Shown here: piece after piece, positions 1-7,034 of the stretch
How positions within the stretch are numbered: the first letter of the stretch is position 1
Layout of the letters: each line of letters opens with the position of its first letter
Assembly (NCBI GenBank): GCA_934371135.1
Contig: CAKRNO010000011.1
Location: forward strand, 1 to 48,084
Direction: 5' to 3'
Source of the DNA: an uncultured Eubacteriales bacterium
GTDB taxonomy: Bacteria > Bacillota > Clostridia > Oscillospirales > CAG-272
Length of the DNA: 48,084 nt
Translations under genes and position numbers: made by a program
Notes under the pieces: model-generated
Told to the model about the DNA's origin: nothing
Seen by the model: the letters and a program-made list of their open reading frames with translations, nothing else
Databases searched by the model: none

Positions 1-25
1 AGCGGAGAAACATGAATAGCAAAGG

Positions 26-62
26 CGGGGAGAGCACTTTTCAAAGTGCTCTCCCCGTTTTC
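26..62 (+). terminator. Rho-independent terminator
   Basis: A perfect 15-bp inverted repeat (26-40 with 43-57, two-base loop) is followed by TTTT. It must end a transcript that enters from the left of the window, because no gene precedes it here. The stem is symmetrical but only the plus side has a T run. Confidence 0.85.
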
Positions 63-108
63 CTCCGAAACTTTCATAGCATTTGCCGGAACACCCTGTT
101 CCTGTACG

Positions 109-127
109 GGCGACCAGGGGTCGCCCG
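109..127. repeat. REP-like palindrome, copy 1
   Basis: Eight-base arms GGGCGACC and GGTCGCCC are separated by three bases. A near copy lies at 229-247, in a similar context (CCTGT.CGGGCG before it and CGCCCGC after it). From memory, palindromes of this GGTCGCCC type are common between genes of gut Clostridia. That is recollection, not something this window proves. Confidence 0.6.
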
Positions 128-228
128 CCATAGGAGCGCTCGGCTTCATTTATATTCCTCGGACGCTTCGCGCCCGCCGCGGAACCCCCGGCTCCACCGG
201 ATTGCCCCCGGACGCTCCGCACCTGTGC

Positions 229-247
229 GGGCGCCCATTGGTCGCCC
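229..247. repeat. REP-like palindrome, copy 2
   Basis: GGGCGCCC-ATT-GGTCGCCC is the same element as at 109-127 with one arm mismatch. The two copies have the same orientation and are 120 bases apart, and the flanking bases are also partly shared, so they look like two members of one dispersed repeat family. Confidence 0.55.
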
Positions 248-350
248 GCGTTTGCCGGGAGAAACCGGAGAGCAAGGGCGGGGGCGGGGAACCAACCGTT
301 ACGTTCGGAAAAACGTCAGAAAAGCGTCAAGGACCGTTTGTAACAATTTT

Positions 351-380
351 GCGCCGCCCGGTGAGGGCGGCGCGCTTTTT
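351..380 (+). terminator. Rho-independent terminator
   Basis: Nine-base GC arms 351-359 and 365-373 with a five-base loop are followed by GC and TTTTT. No upstream gene is visible between the previous terminator at 26-62 and this one, so it either ends an unrecognised small RNA or is a remnant. Confidence 0.75.
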
Positions 381-493
381 CTGCCCGCTGTCGCCGGGAT
401 GCCGCCCGCAAATGTAACACGATTGTTCCTTTTTTGTGAGAGATGCACAGGCGGGAGGCGCAAAGTCTGTCACAGGTTTGTCCCCGGCGCCCC

Positions 494-522
494 TTGACAG
501 AACATGGCATCTTTTATACAAT
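494..522 (+). promoter_or_regulatory. Sigma-A promoter of the Xre gene
   Basis: Consensus -35 TTGACA at 494-499 and -10 TACAAT at 517-522 are separated by exactly 17 bases. Transcription should start near 529, giving a leader of about 60 bases before the regulator's ATG at 589. Confidence 0.85.
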
Positions 523-588
523 AATGGCGACGGGTCAATTCACTTTGCCCCGGGGCGACCCGGTGGCAGAAAGGAAAGGGAATTGACT

Positions 589-789
589 ATGCAAAACAGA
601 TTGCGCGTCATACGCGCGGAACTTGGCATGAGCCAGGACACGCTCGCGCGGCTGTCGGGGTTATCCCGCGCCACGGTGAACCGGATCGAAAAGGGGCATT
701 ACGTCCCCACCGGCACCACCATGATGAAGATCAGCCGTGCCCTGCGCCGCCCTTGCACCTCCATCTTCTTATCGCTTGCAGCCGTATAA
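589..789 (+). CDS. Small Xre-family helix-turn-helix regulator
   Basis: A 66-residue protein made almost only of a Cro/C1-type helix-turn-helix. Residues about 4-55 read LRVIRAELGMSQDTLARLSG then SRATVNRIEKG, the usual pattern of helix 2, turn and recognition helix. There is no sensor or dimerisation domain, so it would act as a simple DNA-binding repressor or activator. The start at 589 is chosen for the AAAGGAAAGGG ribosome binding site; an upstream in-frame ATG at 436 lies before the promoter and is rejected. It stands directly upstream of a phage-tail-like cassette, so it may be a relic phage regulator or the cassette's own regulator. The target is unknown. Confidence 0.85.
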   Translation: MQNRLRVIRAELGMSQDTLARLSGLSRATVNRIEKGHYVPTGTTMMKISRALRRPCTSIFLSLAAV

Positions 790-794
790 GAGAG

Positions 795-828
795 TCCCCT
801 GCCCGGGCATAAGGCAGGGGGCTTTCAA
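795..828 (+). terminator. Possible weak terminator or attenuator
   Basis: Arms CCCCTGCC (796-803) and GGCAGGGG (813-820) form a hairpin followed by only GCTTTC. With this poor T run, partial read-through into the tail-like cassette, which has no other clear promoter, is likely. Confidence 0.5.
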
Positions 829-878
829 AAAGCCGACAACGAATAAGAAAAACGCCCATTCGGGCAAAGGAGGACTTC

Positions 879-2354
879 ATGTCTGTTCAGACCATCACAG
901 AGCAGGAGCTCGCCGCGAACGGCGTCTCCTCTCTGCCGCTCACCCCGACGGCTTCGCCTGCCCTTGGGGGGAGAGATTATACCCCGGGCGAGGTCAAGGC
1001 GGCATTTGACCGTCTGCCCCGCCTCATTGCCGCAAGGTTCAATGCCTTGCTCGGCGCCGTCACCGACGGCGCGCTCCTCGCCGATATCCCCGTCGCCTTC
1101 GGGGAGGCGAGCGTACCCCTTTCGGATCTGCTCTCGCTCCTCGCTGAGCATCTGCAAAACCCGCCGGTCTCCGACAGTGCCCCCACGCCGGAGAGCGAGA
1201 ATACCGTGACCTCCGGCGGGGTCTGTACCGCGCTCGATGCCCTGCGTGACGAGGTGCTCGCGGCGGCGGCGTCCATTGCCTCGTCTGCGGTCACCGCACA
1301 ACGGCTGACCTACGACGCCGCGACCGGCGCGGTCGCCCTCGCCCGGAGCCACGGCGGTGAAGCCTTCACCACCGCGGTACTGCCGATCCCCGCCCTCGCG
1401 GAGACGGTGGCACTGCTCCGTACGCTCCTCGGCGCCTCGGTACTCTCCGAGACGGTGGAGGACGCCTATACCTCGCGTGAGACCGCCGGCGGGCTCCCGG
1501 TCGTTGACAGCGCCCCGACCACGGTACACAAAATAAGCGGTGCGACGCGGTCGTCGGACAACCTGTTCGACCTCGCGGGCGCGGCTGTCACCGCGGAGAC
1601 CTACGGGATCACCGTGACCGCGGACAATAACCGCCTGACCTTTACCGGCACCCCGACGCGCACCAGCTTCGGTCTTGTGAGCGACATCGACCTCGGCGGC
1701 TATGTGGGAAAGACCCTGACCTTTTCGCAGACCCCGGCGTTTTCCGCCTGGAACGTGTCCGGCGCAATCTTCTGGCAGATCTACCGGGACGACGCCGTCC
1801 TCGGTCATGCCGCCAATGCGAACGGCTCCATCACCGTGGAGATTGAGGAGGGGCATACCTACCGGGCACGCGTGCAGTTTGGCGGCTCCACGGATCCAGT
1901 CAACGAAACAATCGCGTTCATGGTCAACGAGGGATCGATCGCTTTGCCGTATTCCGACTACTATCCCGGGCTGAAAACCGGCGCCTTCGGCGGTATCGTT
2001 TCGGCCGGGGCGGACGTCTCGGACGCGACCTTTGCGCTCGTCTCCCCGGTCACACTCGGCAAGTGGGACTATGTCGACGTCGATGCGCAGAAGCTCCTGA
2101 CCGGCACCGCCACACTGACGCAGGAGACCCCCCTCACCGATGAGCAGCTCGCACAGTACACCGACTATGTACTCTCCGCAGACCGGAAGACGGTCGCTTA
2201 CAGGACTGCGGCAACGACCGAGACGGCGCTCACCCTCCCGAAGACCTACAAAGCATGGCAGGGCGGTACGGAGACCGTCACGGGCAACCCGTCCGGGCTG
2301 GCGGTCACCGTCACCCAGGACTATTACGTCAGGGTGGGAGGTGAGGAGGCATGA
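879..2354 (+). CDS. Phage tail-fibre-like protein
   Basis: A 491-residue protein with an AAAGGAGG ribosome binding site before its ATG. No enzyme motif is seen. Features typical of phage minor tail or receptor-binding proteins are: the segment SENTVTSGGVCTALDALRDEV near residue 106, which resembles the ENTVTSGAV linker of tail fibres; an SSDNLFDLAG segment near residue 225 opening a beta-rich domain; and a C-terminal segment LPKTYKAWQGGTETVTGN with alternating beta pattern. It lacks a signal peptide and membrane segments. Its stop overlaps the next gene's start (ATGA). No capsid, terminase, portal, holin or integrase lies nearby, so this is either a remnant of a prophage or a free-standing adhesin or tailocin piece. 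The tail-like family call is moderately sure, the role is not known. Confidence 0.7.
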   Translation: MSVQTITEQELAANGVSSLPLTPTASPALGGRDYTPGEVKAAFDRLPRLIAARFNALLGAVTDGALLADIPVAFGEASVPLSDLLSLLAEHLQNPPVSDSAPTPESENTVTSGGVCTALDALRDEVLAAAASIASSAVTAQRLTYDAATGAVALARSHGGEAFTTAVLPIPALAETVALLRTLLGASVLSETVEDAYTSRETAGGLPVVDSAPTTVHKISGATRSSDNLFDLAGAAVTAETYGITVTADNNRLTFTGTPTRTSFGLVSDIDLGGYVGKTLTFSQTPAFSAWNVSGAIFWQIYRDDAVLGHAANANGSITVEIEEGHTYRARVQFGGSTDPVNETIAFMVNEGSIALPYSDYYPGLKTGAFGGIVSAGADVSDATFALVSPVTLGKWDYVDVDAQKLLTGTATLTQETPLTDEQLAQYTDYVLSADRKTVAYRTAATTETALTLPKTYKAWQGGTETVTGNPSGLAVTVTQDYYVRVGGEEA

Positions 2355-2632
2355 GGATACTGTCTGTCCGCCCGGTCGGTACCGCCGACCTGACGCCCCT
2401 CGCCGCGACCGATGTGTCCGTGCAGGCACGGCGTGATGAGCGCCGTCGTCTACTCGCCGCTTTCGATATTTACAAGCAGAATGTTCTCTATGGCATTGAC
2501 GGGGAGACGCCCGAAACACGGGGCACCGTCCTGACGTGGTACCGGAAGCTGCTCGACCTGGATGCCGCGGCTTTCGCCGAGGTCCCGGCGCCGGTCGCCG
2601 CCTATCTTACGGGAGGTGATACGGATGCTTGA
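2351..2632 (+). CDS. Small phage-tail-associated protein
   Basis: A 93-residue protein translated through an ATGA overlap with the tail-like gene, so the two are coupled. The middle part (AAFDIYKQNVLYGIDGETPETRG, residues about 36-59) is of a kind seen in short proteins encoded just after tail genes in Clostridia phages. I know no biochemical role for them. It has no signal peptide or membrane segment. Its last bases overlap the next gene by eight bases, keeping the three genes in one translational unit. Confidence 0.65.
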   Translation: MRILSVRPVGTADLTPLAATDVSVQARRDERRRLLAAFDIYKQNVLYGIDGETPETRGTVLTWYRKLLDLDAAAFAEVPAPVAAYLTGGDTDA

Positions 2633-3014
2633 TTATTTGTTGCTCGGGCACGGTACGGGTGTTCTGCGTGTACGCACGCCCATGCTGGCAGAGGGCGATG
2701 TGACTGTCTCCGCGCCGTCCGGCGCGACGGTGTTCTGGAACGGTAAGGCGTTCCCCGCCGAGGGCGGCGTTGCGACCGTCCCCGCCGCCTGTCTGCGGGC
2801 GCGCAATACCGTGCGGATCGTGACCGCAGACGGCAGCTATCGCTGCGAGGGCGTCGGTTTTGACGGCGCCTGCCTTACGCCCCTCGGCTTCGACCGTGAC
2901 GCCCTGCTCCTCTCACTTGCCGGGGCGGTCGTCTCCGCACTCGGTACGCTCGATGACCTCGCCGCCTGGGTGCTCTCGGAGCGCGCGCGGCGCGAAAGCC
3001 CGCTTTTCTCCTGA
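2625..3014 (+). CDS. Unknown protein of the tail-like cassette
   Basis: A 129-residue protein beginning MLDYLLLGHGTGVLRVRTP, with GGGAGGTGAT as the ribosome binding site inside the preceding gene. An earlier in-frame ATG at 2565 lies well inside that gene and is less likely. The first 90 residues look like a beta-sandwich with alternating hydrophobics; the last 40 form a hydrophobic helix (ALLLSLAGAVVSALGTL) that could be membrane-active or pack in a bundle. A holin-like role is conceivable only from position and is not supported by a clear pair of membrane helices. The gene's 3' end is partly repeated in the following non-coding DNA. Confidence 0.6.
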   Translation: MLDYLLLGHGTGVLRVRTPMLAEGDVTVSAPSGATVFWNGKAFPAEGGVATVPAACLRARNTVRIVTADGSYRCEGVGFDGACLTPLGFDRDALLLSLAGAVVSALGTLDDLAAWVLSERARRESPLFS

Positions 3015-3044
3015 CAAAAGACGCAAGAAAGCGCGCTTTCTCCT
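2994..3044 (+). repeat. Imperfect direct repeat at gene end
   Basis: GAAAGC-CGCTTT(T)CTCCTG occurs at the end of the 2625-3014 gene and again just beyond its stop, at about 3026-3044. Together they suggest a small tandem duplication around the stop codon. Confidence 0.5.
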
Positions 3045-3158
3045 GCGATACTTCCTGACCTGAAAACGGCTTTGCCGCGCGGCGCCCCGCTCTGCCCCGT
3101 CTGACGTTCCGCGCCGTACCGCGGTGCTCCGATGCGCGCCGAGTAACGCGCCGCCGCG

Positions 3159-3198
3159 CCCCACAGTGCCCGGCTGTGCCCCACGGCGCCCGGCTATC
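3159..3198 (+). repeat. Two-copy 20-base tandem repeat
   Basis: Units 3159-3178 and 3179-3198 both follow CCCCAC.G.GCCCGGCT.T and match at 16 of 20 bases. They lie in the gene-free spacer. Confidence 0.6.
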
Positions 3199-3229
3199 CC
3201 TTAAGGCGTCCGCGGCATCCTGCCGTTTT

Positions 3230-3259
3230 ACTCCCGCTCCGGCGGGAGTTTTTCGTTTT
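3230..3259 (+). terminator. Rho-independent terminator of tail-like cassette
   Basis: Eight-base arms ACTCCCGC (3230-3237) and GCGGGAGT (3242-3249) with a four-base loop are followed by TTTTCGTTTTT. It separates the tail-like cassette from the proline operon. Confidence 0.85.
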
Positions 3260-3272
3260 TGCGGGATGTTTC

Positions 3273-3301
3273 TTGCAATCGGGCGGATTGTGTGCTACAA
3301 T
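3273..3301 (+). promoter_or_regulatory. Sigma-A promoter of proBAC
   Basis: -35 TTGCAA (3273-3278) and -10 TACAAT (3296-3301), 17-base spacer. The predicted start near 3308 leaves a leader of about 50 bases, too short for a T-box or other large riboswitch. Confidence 0.8.
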
Positions 3302-3357
3302 TTTAGAAAAATTCGCAGAGAAAATGCAAGCTTTTCATGTCGTTCACGGAGGTACCC

Positions 3358-4455
3358 ATGCAGAACGGTACAAATCGCCTGGTGGTGGTCAAGGTCGGTT
3401 CCTCCTCGCTCACGAGCGGGGCGGGGGATCTCGACCCCGCCCGCGTCGCGTCGGTCGCGGGGCAGATCGCCGATCTCATCGATGCGGGGCATCGCGTCAT
3501 TCTGGTTTCCTCCGGGGCAATCGCCGCGGGGTTCCGCTGCCTCGGCTTTTCACAGAAGCCCCAGCGCATCTGCGATAAACAGGCGTCCGCCGCCGTGGGG
3601 CAGGGGCTGCTCATGGAGGAATACAACCGGTACTTTCTCGCCCGCGGGCTCCGCACGGGGCAGCTGCTCCTGACGCGGGAGGACTTTGCGGACAACCGCC
3701 GCTTCAAAAATGCGTATGCCGCCCTCGGGGTGCTCCTCGACCGCGGCGCCGTCCCGATCATCAACGAGAACGATACGATCGCCGTCGATGAGATCAAGAT
3801 CGGGGACAACGATACCCTCTCGGCGCAGGTGGCTGCCATGGTGCACGCCGACCTGCTCATCCTGCTCACGGACATCGACGGGCTGTACACCGCCGACCCC
3901 GCGAAGCATCCGGAGGCAAAGCACATTGATCTTGTCCCCGAGATCAGTGAGGAGATCTTTGCGCTCGCCGGCGGCGCCGGTTCGAGCGTCGGTACGGGCG
4001 GTATGCAGACCAAGCTGCGCGGCGCCGCCCTCGCGACGGATGCCGGCGTGGAGGTCATGATCTGCTCCTCCTCGGAGCCGGATGTGCTCGCCCGCGCGGT
4101 GCGCGGAGAGGTGACCGCGACCCGGTTCGCCGTCCACCGTACTATGCCGACGCGCCGCCAGTGGCTCGCCTTTTATGCGAAGCCGAAAGGGCGGCTGTGG
4201 ATCGACGCCGGTGCCGTCGGCGCCCTGCTTGATAAGAAAAAGAGCCTGCTGCCCCCCGGGGTCGTGCGGGCAGAGGGCGATTTTCGCCCCGGCGACGTCG
4301 TGGAGGTGCTGGCGCTCGGTGACGGCGCGCCGATCGGCCGCGGCATCGTCCGGTATGACCGGGAAGAACTTTTGAGCCTGGCGAAGACCCCGGGCGTGCA
4401 CGGTGAGGCAATCCACCGCGACGACTGGGTGACGCTCGGAAAGGAGCATATATGA
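3358..4455 (+). CDS. proB: Glutamate 5-kinase
   Basis: Cytoplasmic enzyme phosphorylating L-glutamate with ATP to gamma-glutamyl phosphate, the first and normally proline-inhibited step of proline synthesis. The 365-residue length matches the family. An amino-acid kinase domain opens with VVKVGSSSLTSG (residues about 9-20), has the substrate loop NENDTIAVDEIKIGDNDTLS in the middle, and ends with a PUA domain (about 270-355: GRLWIDAGAVGALLDKKKSLLPPGV). The start at 3358 follows GGAGGT at 3348-3353; an ATG 21 bases upstream precedes that site. It is first of three proline genes and overlaps proA by four bases (ATGA), indicating coupling. Nothing is missing from the key motifs. Confidence 0.97.
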   Translation: MQNGTNRLVVVKVGSSSLTSGAGDLDPARVASVAGQIADLIDAGHRVILVSSGAIAAGFRCLGFSQKPQRICDKQASAAVGQGLLMEEYNRYFLARGLRTGQLLLTREDFADNRRFKNAYAALGVLLDRGAVPIINENDTIAVDEIKIGDNDTLSAQVAAMVHADLLILLTDIDGLYTADPAKHPEAKHIDLVPEISEEIFALAGGAGSSVGTGGMQTKLRGAALATDAGVEVMICSSSEPDVLARAVRGEVTATRFAVHRTMPTRRQWLAFYAKPKGRLWIDAGAVGALLDKKKSLLPPGVVRAEGDFRPGDVVEVLALGDGAPIGRGIVRYDREELLSLAKTPGVHGEAIHRDDWVTLGKEHI

Positions 4456-5696
4456 CCGATCTGCAACCGATCGGCGCGGCTGCCAGAGCCGCCGCGCGCG
4501 TTCTCATGTGTACGGACACCGATACCAAGAACCGGGCACTGGCGGCGATGGCGGATGCCCTCGTCCGGTCCGGCGCGGAGATCCTCGCCGCCAACCGGGA
4601 GGACCTTGCGGCAGGGGAGCGGAGCGGGCTGACCCCGGCGCTCCTCGACCGCCTCGCCTTGACGGAGGCGCGCATTGCCGGCATGGCGGACGGTATGCGG
4701 CAGGTCGCCGCGCTCCCCGACCCGGTGGGGCGGGTACTGTCCGAGACCGTGCGCCCGAACGGACTGCATCTGACGAAGGTGGCGGTGCCGATCGGGGTGA
4801 TTGCGGTCATCTACGAGGCGCGACCGAACGTGACCGCCGACAGCGCGGCGCTCTGTCTCAAGAGCGGCAACGCCGTCATCCTGCGCGGCGGGCGGGAGGC
4901 AATCCGTTCCAACACTGCCATCGTGCGCGTAATGCGCGCGGCGCTGCGTGACGCGGGGCTCCCCGAGGACGCCGTGATACTCATCGAGGACACCGACCGT
5001 GCCGTGACACAGGCACTCATGCGCCTGAACGATTATGTGGACCTCCTCATCCCGCGCGGCGGCGCAGGGCTCATCCGTGCCGTCGTGGAGAATGCGACCG
5101 TCCCCGTGATCGAGACGGGCGCCGGCACCTGCCACATCTATGTGGACCGCGACGCCGACCTGCACATGGCGGCGGAGATCGTCTATAACGCCAAGACCAG
5201 CCGTCCGTCCGTCTGCAACGCGGCGGAGTGCCTGCTCGTCGATCGGGAGATCGCCCCTCATGCACTGCCCGTGATTGCCGCCCGCCTCGCCGAAAAGCAG
5301 GTGGAGCTCCGGGCAGACCCGGAGGCGTGCGCGCTCCTGCCGAACGCGGTCGCCGCGACGGAGAGCGACTGGGGGCGGGAATACAATGACTATATCATGG
5401 CGGTACACATCGTTTCCGGCGTGGATGAGGCGATCGACTTCATCACGCGCTACGGCACTGGGCACAGTGAGTGCATCGTCACGGAGAACCTGGAGACCGC
5501 GGAGCGGTTTCTTACCCGTGTGGACGCCGCCGCCGTGTACCATAACGCCTCTACCCGCTTTACGGACGGGGGCGAGTTCGGGCTCGGCGCCGAGATCGGC
5601 ATCTCGACGCAGAAACTTCACGCCCGCGGGCCGCTCGGGCTTGCGGAGCTGACATCCATGAAGTACATTGTCCGCGGCGCGGGACAGGTGCGGTGA
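4452..5696 (+). CDS. proA: Glutamate-5-semialdehyde dehydrogenase
   Basis: NADPH-dependent gamma-glutamyl phosphate reductase, second step of proline synthesis, working with ProB in the cytoplasm. The 414 residues match the usual length. Family motifs are plain: VPIGVIAVIYEARPNVTADSA (about 115-135), LKSGNAVILRGGREA (about 139-153), the catalytic cysteine segment RPSVCNAAECLLVD near residue 257, and FTDGGEFGLGAEIGISTQKLHARGP near the end. Its ATG overlaps the proB stop, and proC follows 10 bases after its own stop with GGTGAGGAGG between, so all three share one transcript. Confidence 0.97.
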   Translation: MTDLQPIGAAARAAARVLMCTDTDTKNRALAAMADALVRSGAEILAANREDLAAGERSGLTPALLDRLALTEARIAGMADGMRQVAALPDPVGRVLSETVRPNGLHLTKVAVPIGVIAVIYEARPNVTADSAALCLKSGNAVILRGGREAIRSNTAIVRVMRAALRDAGLPEDAVILIEDTDRAVTQALMRLNDYVDLLIPRGGAGLIRAVVENATVPVIETGAGTCHIYVDRDADLHMAAEIVYNAKTSRPSVCNAAECLLVDREIAPHALPVIAARLAEKQVELRADPEACALLPNAVAATESDWGREYNDYIMAVHIVSGVDEAIDFITRYGTGHSECIVTENLETAERFLTRVDAAAVYHNASTRFTDGGEFGLGAEIGISTQKLHARGPLGLAELTSMKYIVRGAGQVR

Positions 5697-5706
5697 GGAG
5701 GACATC

Positions 5707-6504
5707 ATGACATACGGTTTTATCGGGCTCGGCAATATGGCGAAGGCGATCATCGGCGGTATGCGCCGCTCGGACGCCTTCCGTGATGCCGTCATACTCG
5801 GGGCAGAGACAGATGCCGCCCGCGCGGCGGACGCCGCACAAAAGCTCGGCGTCCGTGTGAGCACCGCCGGGGCGGTCATGGCAGGTGCCGACACCGTTAT
5901 CCTCGCCGTCAAGCCGCAGGTGCTCCCCGCAGTGCTCCCGGCGCTCGCCGCCGGTGTGCGGCAGGGGCAGCTGATCGTCTCCATCGCGGCAGGGAAAGAG
6001 ACCGCGTATTACGAGGGGTATCTGCCGGCGGGGACGCCGGTCGTCCGCGTCATGCCGAACATCAACGCGATGGTCGGTTACGCCGCCGTCGCCGTCGCGG
6101 GCGGTCAATATGCGACGCCACGACACACGCAGGCGGTGCGGGACATTTTTGATACCGTCGGCAGGACGTTTGAGATCCGCGAGGATCTGTTCTCCGCCTT
6201 TACCGCGCTCTCCGGCTCATCCGTCGCGTTCGCCTACCGGTATATCGATGTCATCGCCCGCGCGGCGGTGGCAGAGGGGTTTGACCGGGAGACGGCGCTC
6301 GCCGTCTCCTGCGCCGCCGCGCTCGGCAGCGCCAAAATGGCGGCGGAGTCCGGGATTGACCCCGCGACGCTTGTGAAAATGGTCTGCTCCCCGGGCGGGA
6401 CGACCATCGAGGGCATCCGTGTCCTGGACAGTGAAAACTTTGACGAGACCCTCACGCACGCGTTTGAAGCCGTCGTGCGCCGCGACAGGGAGTTGCGCGG
6501 ATAA
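5707..6504 (+). CDS. proC: Pyrroline-5-carboxylate reductase
   Basis: Last enzyme of proline synthesis, reducing 1-pyrroline-5-carboxylate to L-proline with NAD(P)H. The 265-residue protein starts with a Rossmann motif GFIGLGNMAKAIIGG and carries the family segments VRVMPNINAMVG, a serine-rich TALSGSSVAF, and the signature CSPGGTTIEGIRVL near residue 225. The start at 5707 follows GGTGAGGAGG. The clustering of proB, proA and proC in one operon means the full glutamate-to-proline route is made here. A strong hairpin at 6545-6581 follows. Confidence 0.97.
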   Translation: MTYGFIGLGNMAKAIIGGMRRSDAFRDAVILGAETDAARAADAAQKLGVRVSTAGAVMAGADTVILAVKPQVLPAVLPALAAGVRQGQLIVSIAAGKETAYYEGYLPAGTPVVRVMPNINAMVGYAAVAVAGGQYATPRHTQAVRDIFDTVGRTFEIREDLFSAFTALSGSSVAFAYRYIDVIARAAVAEGFDRETALAVSCAAALGSAKMAAESGIDPATLVKMVCSPGGTTIEGIRVLDSENFDETLTHAFEAVVRRDRELRG

Positions 6505-6544
6505 CCGGGCACCGCGTGGATAAATCCCGCCGGGAAAGTAAATG

Positions 6545-6581
6545 AAACGCGCCGTCTGCTCGGGGAGCAGACGGCGCGTTT
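6545..6581. terminator. Perfect 17-bp hairpin between proC and tRNA-Thr
   Basis: Arms 6545-6561 and 6565-6581 are perfectly complementary around a GGG loop, starting AAA and ending TTT, so the stem can act in both directions. It lies between the convergent proC and tRNA-Thr transcripts and probably ends both. Confidence 0.75.
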
Positions 6582-6585
6582 GCAA

Positions 6586-6619
6586 TCAAAAAGGCAGTGT
6601 CGTTACCGTACACTGCCTT
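6586..6619 (-). terminator. Terminator of tRNA-Thr
   Basis: Read on the minus strand, directly after the encoded CCA, AAGGCAGTGT and ACACTGCCTT form a ten-base stem with a nine-base loop, followed by a short T run. Confidence 0.75.
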
Positions 6620-6694
6620 TGGAGCTGGTGATAGGAGTCGAACCTACAACCGACTGATTACAAATCAGTTGCGCTGCCATTGCGCCACACCAGC
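6620..6694 (-). tRNA. tRNA-Thr(TGT)
   Basis: On the minus strand a full cloverleaf is seen. The acceptor stem GCTGGTG pairs with CACCAGC, the discriminator is T, and CCA is encoded in the DNA. The anticodon stem ACTGA/TCAGT encloses the loop TTTGTAA, giving anticodon TGT, which reads ACA threonine codons. The T arm contains GGTTCGACTCC. Total length with CCA is 75 bases. Its own consensus promoter lies upstream at 6754-6782. Confidence 0.97.
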
Positions 6695-6753
6695 GGGGAG
6701 TAAAACAAGCGCGCCGGGGAAATGCGCGGCGCATCGCTTGCGTCCATGCGTGT

Positions 6754-6782
6754 ATTGTAGCACACTCATTGAGTGGTGTCAA
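6754..6782 (-). promoter_or_regulatory. Promoter of tRNA-Thr
   Basis: On the minus strand TTGACA (6777-6782) and TACAAT (6754-6759) are separated by 17 bases, a full-consensus stable-RNA promoter. Transcription would start about 50 bases before the tRNA. Confidence 0.85.
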
Positions 6783-6903
6783 GAACTTTTTGCCCGTGTG
6801 CCCCCGCCGGTGTGCGCCGCCGGGGCGGGGGGCACGGCGCGGAGCCGCCGGACACGCCTGCGCCCCGTTCCGACATCTTTTTGCGAAAAATGTGCAAAAC
6901 GGC

Positions 6904-6932
6904 TTGCAAAATGGGAGAGGATGTGTTACAAT
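6904..6932 (+). promoter_or_regulatory. Promoter of the DUF1508 gene
   Basis: TTGCAA (6904-6909) and TACAAT (6927-6932) with a 17-base spacer, nearly the same as the proB promoter. The leader of about 95 bases contains an imperfect hairpin at about 6984-7010 with a TTTTT loop, which may be an mRNA stabiliser. Confidence 0.8.
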
Positions 6933-7034
6933 GCACTTGAATTATCAGGTTATGCGCGCGGATGCGCGTATGTCCTCACGCGCGAAGCGGGCGTTTTTCG
7001 CCCCGTTTCGTGAAATCCGCTTTGGAGGTACGAT

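Larger units (their letters stand above)
60..493. other. Gene-free region with palindromes
   Basis: No credible gene is seen in this stretch of over 400 bases: the open frames lack ribosome binding sites and resemble no protein I know. It holds two palindromic elements (109-127 and 229-247) and a terminator at 351-380. A short non-coding transcript ending at that terminator is possible but no promoter for it is evident. Confidence 0.5.
3015..3272. other. Gene-free spacer before proB
   Basis: About 260 very GC-rich bases without a credible gene. It contains the repeated 3' end of the previous gene, a two-copy 20-base tandem repeat at 3159-3198 and a terminator at 3230-3259. Confidence 0.5.

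Noticed and set aside
12..497. Open frames on the plus strand at the left edge
   Set aside because: No ribosome binding site, Arg/Pro/Gly-rich composition of GC-rich non-coding DNA, and two terminators lie within them.
825..2519. 564-codon minus-strand frame opposite the tail-like gene
   Set aside because: Shadow of GC-rich codon use on the other strand; Arg/Gly-rich and without a binding site, while the plus-strand genes are coupled and start properly.
1..3300. Complete prophage
   Set aside because: No integrase, terminase, portal, capsid, holin or lysin; attachment sites were not found.
3302..3357. T-box or proline riboswitch before proB
   Set aside because: The leader is only about 50 bases, with no specifier loop or antiterminator.
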